Part shown: positions 1-6,192 of the stretch, piece after piece
Layout of the letters: each line of letters starts with the position of its first letter
Position numbering within the stretch: the first letter of the stretch is position 1
Origin: Chitinophagaceae bacterium
Lineage (GTDB): Bacteria; Bacteroidota; Bacteroidia; Chitinophagales; Chitinophagaceae
Assembly: GCA_947472635.1 (NCBI GenBank)
Contig: CANJDY010000123.1
Coordinates: 1 to 8,012, forward strand
Direction of reading: 5' to 3'
DNA length: 8,012 nt
Translations under genes and position numbers: made by a program
The notes under the pieces: generated by a model
Database searches by the model: none
Told to the model about the DNA's origin: nothing
Seen by the model: the letters and a program-made list of their open reading frames with translations, nothing else

Positions 1-156
1 AAAAAGATCTAAAACTACTAACGACTCAATAGCTAAGTTATTTTGAATGACATTAAAAAGGCCTTCCTTTGCAATATCCGTGGTAGGCCGGGTATAAGGC
101 ATTTTCGAAGGAGGATTGATTCTTCTGCCCCCATGGATACCACTGATTATTCGCAT
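1..156 (-). CDS. rsmD: 16S rRNA (guanine966-N2)-methyltransferase RsmD, N-terminal part (3' end outside window)
   Basis: Reading leftward from the ATG at 156-154 gives 52 codons, open to the window edge. The start MRIISGIHGGRRINPPS, then MPYTRPTTDIAKEGLFNVI and VVLDLF, is the conserved N-terminus of RsmD: the RIISG..GRR strand, the RPTTD..KE.LFN helix, and the beginning of the SAM-binding DLF(AGTG) motif, which the edge cuts. The family uses S-adenosylmethionine to methylate N2 of G966 of 16S rRNA in the assembling small subunit. The full protein is normally about 180-200 residues, so roughly three quarters is missing here. The start codon overlaps the last 10 bases of the DUF3822 gene, and no Shine-Dalgarno is visible, so translational coupling in one transcript is likely. 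The RsmD assignment is firm from the motifs; activity cannot be judged because the catalytic NPPY region is outside the window. Confidence 0.93.
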   Translation of the reverse strand, partial: MRIISGIHGGRRINPPSKMPYTRPTTDIAKEGLFNVIQNNLAIESLVVLDLF

Positions 157-971
157 GCTGCAATAGAAAATAAATGACTAAAATAATGGTTTGGGTATTG
201 ATCCATTTCTTCAGGATAGGTGAATGTTTCAGATAAACGTTCAAATTGGATATGCAAGAAATATTTATACAACTCTTTGTACAAGGCGGAACTTTCATCT
301 ATCATACCGCTCAATTTTAGTTCACAATCAGCTGCTTTTACTTCAAAGCTCTGGCAAAGGTTCAGCAGATAATAAGCTGCATCTTCGGGGGTTTTAAATA
401 CAAAAAGCTGGACAGCTTGAAGTTTTCCCGCTTTTTTAAATACCACTTTCACATGACCTGGACTAAATATGCAATACAAATGATTAGCTAATCCAGATTC
501 CAAAATTGATAATAAAGAAAAATAGTGTTTGTGTGATGCCGTATTAAAATAGCCAGTCATTACCTGATCAATTACCTGTGGAACACTAAACACATTATGA
601 ATGGAATGTTCCTTTATATAGTCAGTCCTGATAATACAGTCACCACAATTACCATGCACTAATTCCAACATTGCCTTGTGCTCAGTATCACCAAAAAAAT
701 CCTGCGGTACCAATACAGAAGCTGTATAGCTATAAATAATATGTACCGCAGCATATTTCTGTTGCAAAAATGATTGTTCGGCTATGATTTGGTGAATATG
801 ATCGGCTGCCTGCTGTTCAGAAGGTATACCATTGAAATTATAAAAAGCCAAACCGATAGCCACTTGATTGCTCAAAATGACATAATTGAGGCCCTGTGAG
901 CTGATTTCAATATATAAAATGGCATTTGCAGCATCTATACTGGAAGGCAGAATTTGGAATGATGGATTCAA
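147..971 (-). CDS. DUF3822 family protein (function unknown), TTG start
   Basis: A 274-residue soluble protein with no signal peptide or membrane segment. It matches what I know of DUF3822, a Bacteroidetes-restricted family: an opening alternating-strand region (residues 18-45), the LVPQDFF segment (87-93), the HNVFSVP segment (125-131), FKTPEDAAYYLL (192-203), LKLSGMID (218-225), and a C-terminus HYFSHLFSIAACE running into the next gene. The role of the family is not known to me; the regular strand pattern would suit an actin/ASKHA-like fold, but that is speculation. The start is TTG at 971-969. An in-frame TAA lies only two codons upstream (977-975) and no ATG occurs near the N-terminus, while the TTG start gives the usual family N-terminal length. 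The gene overlaps rsmD by 10 bases, a pairing common in Bacteroidetes, so a link to rRNA modification or ribosome assembly is an inference from neighbourhood only. Confidence 0.85.
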   Translation of the reverse strand: MNPSFQILPSSIDAANAILYIEISSQGLNYVILSNQVAIGLAFYNFNGIPSEQQAADHIHQIIAEQSFLQQKYAAVHIIYSYTASVLVPQDFFGDTEHKAMLELVHGNCGDCIIRTDYIKEHSIHNVFSVPQVIDQVMTGYFNTASHKHYFSLLSILESGLANHLYCIFSPGHVKVVFKKAGKLQAVQLFVFKTPEDAAYYLLNLCQSFEVKAADCELKLSGMIDESSALYKELYKYFLHIQFERLSETFTYPEEMDQYPNHYFSHLFSIAACE

Positions 972-983
972 TAGTTAAGTTTA
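953..983 (+). promoter_or_regulatory. Candidate Bacteroidetes-type promoter for the MATE gene
   Basis: TTTG at 953-956 is followed after 19 bases by TAAGTTTA at 976-983. This matches the Bacteroidetes sigma-A pattern TTTG-N19-21-TAnnTTTG, apart from the last base of the -7 box. It would start transcription about 25 bases before the ATG at 1015. The -33 element lies inside the 5' coding end of the divergent DUF3822 gene. Inferred from pattern only. Confidence 0.4.
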
Positions 984-1014
984 ATATAGCAAAATAAGAT
1001 AATTTTACTGATAT

Positions 1015-2388
1015 ATGGAAAGCGAAAGGACAATTAATAATTTAAAAGTAAAGGTTACCTATGAACAAATACTCTCTATCGCATTACCCATAACGCTTGC
1101 ATTACTGATTCCTCAAATCAATATGCTAACGAATAGTATTTTTTTAGGAAATTTAAGTACCGAATCGCTGGGTAACGCAGGAATAACGGGCGTTTATTAT
1201 TTGATTTTTGCGGTAGCTGGCCATGGACTCAATAATGCCATGCAAACTGTTTTTTCGAGGTATGCAGGCAGTGGAGACACTGGATCCTTTAAAATAATTT
1301 TGGCACAGGGCATACGCATCAGTTTGCAATTTGCAGGAATGGGGATTGTGGTTACATGGTTCATTGCTCCCTACATTCTGCAACAGGTAGCTTCCCCCAC
1401 TTCTTTTCCGCAAGAGATGAGTTTTCTGAAAATCAGGATCCTAGGACTCCCTTTCTTGTACCTTTTTCAAATGGGGAATGCCTTTTTGGTATCGTCACTC
1501 AATAGTAGGTACCTAATCATCGGATTTATAGCTGAGGCACTACTTAATATTTTACTCGACTACCTGTTAATTTTTGGCCACCTAGGATTTCCTAAAATGG
1601 GTTTCAATGGAGCCGCAATTGCCTCCATTATTTCAGAGGCAACCGGTTGTATAGTGCTGTTGCTAGTGTTGTTTAGATCAGGACTAAAGCAGCAGTATTC
1701 ACTTTTTAAAAAATACAGTTACGATAAAATTAAATCCAAAGAAATACTACGTGTAGCCGCTCCCCTAACCCTTCAGTTTGTAATCAGCGTTAGCACATGG
1801 CTGGTCTTTTTCATTTTAATAGAAGAACGCGGAATAGAAGCCAAGGCTATCAGCAATACGATGAGAAATGTATTTGGATTGGTGGGTGTTTTTGTATGGG
1901 CATTTGCAGCAACCTGTAATACGATGGTAAGTAATTTAATGGGTCAGCAAAGAAAAGACCTAGTACTACCAGTTATTAATCGCATTATGCTGCTTAGCCT
2001 AGGATGTTGCTCAGCGATGTGCCTACTCATTAATCTATTTCCTGAACAATTCTTTGGATTATTTGATCAGGGCAGCATATTTATTGCCAATGGAATTCCT
2101 GTGTTAAGGATAGTTTCCATTGGGTTGATGGTTATGAGTATTGCCAATATTTGGCTTAATGGAGTAACGGGTACTGGTAAAACTACGATGAATCTAGCCA
2201 TTGAAATTATAGCAATTTCTATTTACCTGTGTTATACCTGGCTATTTATGAAAGTCCATTATATTTCTTTAGAACTTGCATGGAGCAATGAACTCATCTA
2301 TTGGACTACGATATTATTGGTTTCCTATATATATTTAAAAAAGGGAAAATGGAAAAATGAGAACAGTGGCTACCTCTTGGGGCGGTGA
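1015..2388 (+). CDS. MATE family efflux transporter
   Basis: A 457-residue polytopic membrane protein of normal MATE length (about 440-480), with roughly twelve hydrophobic segments in two homologous halves. The N-half opens with YEQILSIALPITLALLIPQ (helix 1, about 16-35) and the typical N..FLG.LS...LG.AGI stretch (40-57). The family hallmark follows at 178-208, NILLDYLLIFG, then GFPKMGFNGAAIASIISE. The C-half begins near 245 with ILRVAAPLTLQF. MATE carriers sit in the inner membrane and export drugs or metabolites in exchange for H+ or Na+; the substrate cannot be told from sequence. ATG at 1015 has no clear Shine-Dalgarno, which is usual in this phylum. The gene diverges from DUF3822 (43-base gap) and converges on rnpB. 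Its last codons and TGA stop lie in a GC-rich palindrome, so the final residues (about SGYLLGR) may be poorly conserved. Family call firm; NorM/DinF-type subfamily not resolved. Confidence 0.92.
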   Translation: MESERTINNLKVKVTYEQILSIALPITLALLIPQINMLTNSIFLGNLSTESLGNAGITGVYYLIFAVAGHGLNNAMQTVFSRYAGSGDTGSFKIILAQGIRISLQFAGMGIVVTWFIAPYILQQVASPTSFPQEMSFLKIRILGLPFLYLFQMGNAFLVSSLNSRYLIIGFIAEALLNILLDYLLIFGHLGFPKMGFNGAAIASIISEATGCIVLLLVLFRSGLKQQYSLFKKYSYDKIKSKEILRVAAPLTLQFVISVSTWLVFFILIEERGIEAKAISNTMRNVFGLVGVFVWAFAATCNTMVSNLMGQQRKDLVLPVINRIMLLSLGCCSAMCLLINLFPEQFFGLFDQGSIFIANGIPVLRIVSIGLMVMSIANIWLNGVTGTGKTTMNLAIEIIAISIYLCYTWLFMKVHYISLELAWSNELIYWTTILLVSYIYLKKGKWKNENSGYLLGR

Positions 2389-2400
2389 GTCACCGCCCTA
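2378..2400. repeat. GC-rich palindrome over the MATE stop codon; possible terminator or dispersed repeat
   Basis: Positions 2380-2398 form a perfect inverted repeat around G2389 (GGGCGGTGA / TCACCGCCC). A G-U pair and a T-A pair extend it to 2378-2400. RNA from either strand could form a stem of about 9-10 pairs with a 3-5 base loop. It lies between the convergent MATE and rnpB genes, where a two-way transcription barrier would be useful. However, no T-run follows directly on either strand, so it is not a standard intrinsic terminator. The MATE TGA (2386-2388) is inside it. It is clearly more GC-rich than its surroundings, which also suits a small dispersed palindromic repeat. The palindrome is certain; its role is open. 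Confidence 0.6.
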
Positions 2401-2404
2401 CATA

Positions 2405-2426
2405 ATAAAAAATCTATCAGCCGATA
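2405..2426 (-). terminator. Likely rnpB 3' end and terminator (T6 run)
   Basis: On the minus strand the 3' strand of RNase P helix P1 is followed directly by six T (2412-2407) and then an AT-rich stretch. A small local hairpin (TATC-GGCT-GATA, about 2425-2414) can form before the T-run. The hairpin is weak, so termination may also depend on the P1 pairing or on the palindrome 10-30 bases further on. Confidence 0.4.
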
Positions 2427-2806
2427 AGCCGGATTCTGTGGTTCCGGTAAAACCGGAATGGCCATCATTTATCTTGCCACAACATTACTGTTATGATCTT
2501 GCTGCCTACCCTCCAACGCTGCATCGGCGCAAACCGAAACATTGAGCGAGCCGCTCTCAAACGTTAGTGTACATGGCATTACAGCACACAAGGTTTACCC
2601 ACTTGTATGGTTACCCATACAAATCGTGAGCTCTTACCTCACGTTTTCACCCTTATCCTGCCTATGAAAGCAAGATGGTTATTTTCTGTGGCACTGTCTG
2701 TACCCGCTTTAAAACGAGCCCCGGCAATTAACCGGTGTGTTGCCCTTTGCTGTCCGGACTTTCCTTCCACCCTCGTGAGGGAGAACGATGGCCTGGCTGA
2801 TAGATA
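2411..2806 (-). ncRNA. rnpB: RNase P RNA, bacterial class A (M1 RNA)
   Basis: The catalytic RNA of RNase P, which removes 5' leaders from pre-tRNAs together with the RnpA protein. On the minus strand the conserved regions appear in order: GGAAGGAAAGTCCGGAC (region I, 5' strand of P4, about 2768-2752), AGGGTGAAAACGTG then GGTAAGAGCTCACG (P10/P11 region, about 2650-2625), GTGGGTAAACC, GAGGGTAGGCAGC, AAGATAAATGATGGCC, and ACAGAATCCGGCTTATC (region V, 3' strand of P4, about 2439-2423). P1 pairs 2805-2795 with 2422-2412 over 11 bases. P2 pairs 2793-2787 (GGCCATC) with 2466-2460. A hairpin at 2622-2603 has an 8-pair stem and a GTAA tetraloop (P12). P3 is reduced to one short hairpin (CCCT/AGGG near 2780-2769), much smaller than in E. 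coli. Length of about 395 nt fits class A. Ends are estimated to within several bases from P1, the promoter and the T-run. Short open frames on both strands here are not genes. Confidence 0.96.
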
Positions 2807-2808
2807 CT

Positions 2809-2841
2809 CAAAGATAGCAAAAGGAAAGGCAATGAAACGAA
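2809..2841 (-). promoter_or_regulatory. rnpB promoter (Bacteroidetes type)
   Basis: On the minus strand TATCTTTG (2816-2809) is an exact match to the Bacteroidetes -7 box TAnnTTTG. TTCG at 2841-2838, one base off the -33 TTTG, lies 21 bases upstream. The predicted start, about 2804, coincides with the first base of helix P1 (2805), so position and pattern support each other. Confidence 0.7.
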
Positions 2842-3038
2842 TCCACACCAATAGTAGCTCCAATTCACTTTCAGCTGTAGTGGTTGCTCTATTTTTTTGA
2901 AATTTAACTGATTGCATAGGGCCAACTAATTCATTTTAAACATATAATTTTTAAGCGTATATAACTCTGTATTTTATAATATTTATCGTTCCGTTATGGG
3001 CATAATTAAGTAGCTTAGAGGATTCAATAAAATTTAAT
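2817..3038. other. Intergenic region between divergent rnpB and the ABC efflux operon
   Basis: About 220 AT-rich bases with no credible gene. The left end carries the rnpB promoter. No exact TAnnTTTG box is found upstream of the efflux operon. The nearest partial match is TAACTCTG (2962-2969), without a well-spaced -33 element, so the operon may need an activator or another sigma factor. AGAGGA (3017-3022) is Shine-Dalgarno-like but 16 bases from the ATG, further than usual. I saw no riboswitch or tRNA. Confidence 0.5.
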
Positions 3039-4130
3039 ATGGTAAAGTTGGCAGCGCTACTCGGGCTCGTTTTTATATTGTTGGTTTCCTGTAAAACTAA
3101 GCAGGCATCCATCCAACCAATTCAAGAAAAAATCACTGAGTCAGTTTATGCATCAGGTGTAATGAAGAGTAAAAGTCAATACCAGGTATATTCCAGTGTA
3201 AATGGGGTAATAGCAACTGTATTGGTTAGCGAAGGAGCATTGGTAAAAAAAGGAGATCCCATCATCCGATTAACAAATAATACGGCACAACTGAATACCG
3301 AACTGGCAAAAATTGCTGCGGACTACTCTACAGTAAATGCCAATACAGAAAAATTGGACCAGCTTAAAATTAATATAGAACTAACAGAAGCTAAAATGCA
3401 ACAGGATGCCTCGCTTTTAACAAGGCAGCGGAATCTTTGGATGCAACAAATTGGAAGCCACAATGATTTGGAACAGCGGGAATTGGCCTATAAAAATTCT
3501 GTCAACAGCTTTGAAGCTGCAAAGCTGCGCTACACAGAACTAAAAAAACAAAGTAGTTTTCAAGAAAAGCAATCAAAAAAGAATTTACAACTCAGTTCTT
3601 CAATTGCTAGTGATTTTAATATCAAAAGTGAGACAGCTGGAAGAGTCTATAATATTTTTAAGAAAAAAGGTGAAATGGTTACTACACAAAGTCCGGTTGC
3701 ACTCATTGGTTCTACCGATAGCTTTATGATAGAATTACAAGTAGATGAATACGATATCACCCGGGTAAAACTGGGCCAAAAAATAGTACTCAGCATGGAT
3801 AGCTACAAGGATACTGTATTTGAAGCCATCGTAGATAAAATCATACCCATGATGAATGAGCGAACAAAATCATTTACGGTGGATGCTGTTTTCGTAAAAC
3901 AACCCCCTTCCTTGTATCCCAACCTAACTTGTGAAGCCAATATTGTGATACAACAAAAAGACAAAGCATTGCTAATACCGAGAAATTATTTACTAGCAGG
4001 CGATTATGTGCTGATGCAAAACCATGAAAAAAGAAAAGTCACCACTGGACTAAAAGATTACCAAAAAGTAGAAATTACTAAAGGGCTAAGTGTTACAGAC
4101 ATCATAATAATGCCGGAAAATGAATTATAA
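3039..4130 (+). CDS. Efflux adaptor lipoprotein (HlyD/MacA-type membrane fusion protein)
   Basis: A 363-residue periplasmic adaptor that would connect the inner-membrane ABC pump encoded next to it with an outer-membrane channel. Residues 1-17 are a lipoprotein signal peptide ending in the lipobox LVSC, with the lipidated Cys at 18. A first biotinyl-lipoyl half follows (about 48-78, VYSSVNGVIATVLVSEGALVKKGDPI). Residues 80-185 form a long helical hairpin rich in Gln, Lys, Glu and Leu (coiled coil). The second lipoyl half is at 194-225 (IKSETAGRVYNIFKKKGEMV), then a beta-barrel (230-305) and a membrane-proximal domain ending with LLIPRNYLL. The start is secure: an in-frame TAA at 3006-3008 precedes it with no other start codon between. 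The stop overlaps the permease start by 11 bases, indicating an operon and translational coupling. Family call firm. Substrate unknown: macrolides, peptides, lipids or siderophores are all possible for MacA-like adaptors. Confidence 0.9.
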   Translation: MVKLAALLGLVFILLVSCKTKQASIQPIQEKITESVYASGVMKSKSQYQVYSSVNGVIATVLVSEGALVKKGDPIIRLTNNTAQLNTELAKIAADYSTVNANTEKLDQLKINIELTEAKMQQDASLLTRQRNLWMQQIGSHNDLEQRELAYKNSVNSFEAAKLRYTELKKQSSFQEKQSKKNLQLSSSIASDFNIKSETAGRVYNIFKKKGEMVTTQSPVALIGSTDSFMIELQVDEYDITRVKLGQKIVLSMDSYKDTVFEAIVDKIIPMMNERTKSFTVDAVFVKQPPSLYPNLTCEANIVIQQKDKALLIPRNYLLAGDYVLMQNHEKRKVTTGLKDYQKVEITKGLSVTDIIIMPENEL

Positions 4131-5379
4131 ATTAATAGGTTCTATTGCTTCCTCCATGCTACTGGCAAGGTGGAAACAAACTTTGGTGGCAGCTATTGGT
4201 GTTACATTTGGCATTACTATGTTTATTACATTACTGAGTTTTATGACTGGTCTAAATGACTTGTTAGATGGATTAATCCTAAATAGAACTCCCCATATCC
4301 GGCTCTACAACGAAATTAAACCCAATAGCCATCAGCCTATCAATAGTACCAATAAGTACAAGCATTCCTATAATTTTATTCAATCGGTAAAATCAAGTAA
4401 TAGTAGGTCCGAAATTTACAATAGCGCCAACATTATTAAAACCCTTAGAAAAGATGATCGGGTGCAGGGTTTTTCCCCGAAAATTACTGCACAGGTTTTT
4501 TTTAATGATGTTTCTATTTCCATTACAGGAGTCGTGAATGGTATTGATGTGGAGTCTGAAAGCAAACTATTTCATTTCAATGATTATATCGTTTCCGGGT
4601 CGGCAATGGATATCAGTAGGGTTCCCAATAGCATTATACTGGGGAAGGGACTTGCCGATAAATTATTGACCAATGTGGGTGACGTCATACAGGTAACCAC
4701 TGCCATGGGGGAACGTTTCCCATTAAAAGTAGTTGGATATCTTCAATCTGGCTTGCAGGATTTCGATAAAACACAGAGTTATGCATCTATCTTAACTGCT
4801 CAAAAATTATTAGGAAAACCTAGTAATTATATTACTGACATTCAGATAAAACTCACCGATATCAATATGGCACCAACAGTAGCAAAAGAATATGCTGGTC
4901 TATTTCAGTTAGATGCCGAAGATATCCAGACAGCCAACTCACAGTTTGAGACCGGAAGTTTTGTAAGAACCCTTATTTCTTATTCTGTGGGAGTTACGTT
5001 GCTTATCGTTGCGGGTTTTGGAATATATAATATTTTGAACATGATGATTTATGAGAAAATGGATTCTATCGCAATTTTAAAAGCTACCGGTTTTTCGGGA
5101 AGAGATGTTAAACTTATTTTTTTGGTAATCGCCTTGAGCATTGGTTTTTTTGGGGGATTGTTTGGGTTACTTTTTGGTTATATTTTATCTGCTGTGATTG
5201 ACCAGATCCCTTTTAATACAGCCGCCCTACCCACCATCAAAACCTATCCAATTAATTATAATCCGGTATTTTATTTAATAGGGTCTACCTTCTCATTGAT
5301 TACTACTTATCTGTCTGGGTGGTTTCCAGCCCAAAAGGCGAGTAAGGTCGATCCGGTAATTATTATAAGAGGCAAATAG
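4120..5379 (+). CDS. ABC transporter permease, FtsX/MacB-LolC/E type
   Basis: A 419-residue inner-membrane subunit of a type VII (mechanotransmission) ABC transporter. The topology is typical: helix 1 at about 21-43, a large periplasmic MacB-like core domain at 44-280, then helices at about 285-310, 331-360 and 383-402. Between helices 2 and 3, YEKMDSIAILKATGFSGRDV (311-330) is the conserved cytoplasmic coupling segment that contacts the ATPase. The C-terminus, WFPAQKASKVDPVIIIRGK, is the FtsX-family ending. Unlike MacB it carries no fused ATPase; that is the next gene, one base downstream. It would act as a homodimer, turning ATP hydrolysis into periplasmic movement that drives substrate through the adaptor. 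A polar stretch rich in Asn, Ser and Lys at about 68-103 looks like a flexible loop in the periplasmic domain. ATG at 4120 overlaps the adaptor gene by 11 bases. A Lol-type lipoprotein-release role is less likely because of the dedicated adaptor. Confidence 0.9.
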   Translation: MNYKLIGSIASSMLLARWKQTLVAAIGVTFGITMFITLLSFMTGLNDLLDGLILNRTPHIRLYNEIKPNSHQPINSTNKYKHSYNFIQSVKSSNSRSEIYNSANIIKTLRKDDRVQGFSPKITAQVFFNDVSISITGVVNGIDVESESKLFHFNDYIVSGSAMDISRVPNSIILGKGLADKLLTNVGDVIQVTTAMGERFPLKVVGYLQSGLQDFDKTQSYASILTAQKLLGKPSNYITDIQIKLTDINMAPTVAKEYAGLFQLDAEDIQTANSQFETGSFVRTLISYSVGVTLLIVAGFGIYNILNMMIYEKMDSIAILKATGFSGRDVKLIFLVIALSIGFFGGLFGLLFGYILSAVIDQIPFNTAALPTIKTYPINYNPVFYLIGSTFSLITTYLSGWFPAQKASKVDPVIIIRGK

Positions 5380-5380
5380 C

Positions 5381-6058
5381 ATGAATCAAATTATTTTAGA
5401 AGCAAGGAAAATTAATAAGAATTTTTACGACCCCGTAACTTTTCGGGTACTTACGGATGTTAGTTTCTCTATTAAGAAGGGTGATTTTGTTTCTCTTACT
5501 GGAAAATCGGGTTGCGGAAAGTCTACGCTTTTATATATTTTATCAACGATGGACTCTGATTTTGAAGGTGAGTTATTGATAGATAATGAACCAGTTTCTT
5601 CTAAAAAAGAATCGCAGTTAGCTAAAATACGAAATGAAAAAATTGGATTTGTTTTTCAATTTCACTATCTCCTGAATGAATTTAGTGTAATTAAAAATGT
5701 GATGCTGCCAGGATTAAAACTGAACAGATATGAGGAAAAGGAAGTTGAGCACCGGGCAATGGAAAAATTGACTATGCTGGGCATTGGTCATCTTGCTTTA
5801 AAAAAGGCACACCAGGTATCTGGCGGGGAAAAACAACGGATAGCCATTGCAAGAGCCCTGATAAATGACCCTTATATTATTATGGGGGATGAACCAACAG
5901 GTAACTTAGACAAAAAAAACAGTGAACTCGTATTTGACATTTTCAAAAAATTGGCAGATGAATATAAACAGACATTACTGATAGTAACCCACGATCAACA
6001 TTTTGCTGAAAGAACCCACCGAATTATTGAGATGGAAGATGGAAAGATCATTCATTGA
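5381..6058 (+). CDS. ABC transporter ATP-binding protein (LolD/MacB-type)
   Basis: A 225-residue cytoplasmic ATPase, full length for the LolD/FtsE/MacB class, with every catalytic motif intact: Walker A GKSGCGKST (41-49), Q-loop Gln93 in FVFQFHYLLNEF, signature VSGGEKQR (146-153), Walker B YIIMGDEP with Asp170 and Glu171, D-loop GNLD (174-177), and H-loop His204 in VTHD. FQFHYLLNEFSVIKNVMLP is characteristic of this exporter class rather than of importers. It should dimerise under the adjacent FtsX-type permease and power the pump. The start follows the permease stop by one base. AAGAGG at 5367-5372, 8 bases before the ATG, is the clearest Shine-Dalgarno in the window. It is the last gene of the adaptor-permease-ATPase operon; no clear terminator hairpin follows. 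The LolD-like name reflects sequence class, and drug or peptide efflux is equally possible. Confidence 0.93.
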   Translation: MNQIILEARKINKNFYDPVTFRVLTDVSFSIKKGDFVSLTGKSGCGKSTLLYILSTMDSDFEGELLIDNEPVSSKKESQLAKIRNEKIGFVFQFHYLLNEFSVIKNVMLPGLKLNRYEEKEVEHRAMEKLTMLGIGHLALKKAHQVSGGEKQRIAIARALINDPYIIMGDEPTGNLDKKNSELVFDIFKKLADEYKQTLLIVTHDQHFAERTHRIIEMEDGKIIH

Positions 6059-6192
6059 TGTAGTTTTTTAATTGCTTTTGTAACTTTTCGGCAACCACTA
6101 CACTATTCGATTTTTGAATTTACTATATTGTATATTTAAATCCCATATCCTGCTATTACTTTAGGTTATTTTATCCTTATAAAGTTAATACC
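6059..6192 (+). other. Intergenic region before the P-type ATPase
   Basis: AT-rich spacer. Several partial -7 boxes occur (TAACTTTT at 6081-6088, TATATTTA at 6131-6138, TACTTTAG at 6157-6164), but none has a well-spaced TTTG, so no promoter is assigned. T-runs near 6064-6069 follow the ABC ATPase stop without a convincing hairpin. Confidence 0.3.

Noticed and set aside
53..298. Minus-strand frame of 81 codons
   Set aside because: It overlaps the DUF3822 end and the rsmD start in another frame; both of those match known families.
1153..1413. Minus-strand frame of 86 codons inside the MATE gene
   Set aside because: It is antisense to a clear transporter gene and has no recognisable protein features.
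2161..2184. Walker A-like motif GVTGTGKT (residues 383-390) in the MATE protein
   Set aside because: It fits GxxxxGK[ST] but sits in a membrane carrier without a P-loop fold or Walker B. It corresponds to the NG..GTG.T segment common in MATE C-halves, so it is a coincidence.
2357..2925. Several short open frames on both strands (2357-2545, 2607-2900, 2639-2917, 2728-2925)
   Set aside because: They lie over or beside the RNase P RNA gene, whose conserved structure explains the sequence. Their translations look like no known protein.
2994..3005. Inverted repeat TTATG-GG-CATAA upstream of the efflux operon, considered as an operator
   Set aside because: Five-base arms in AT-rich DNA are expected by chance, and there is no adjacent regulator gene or second copy.
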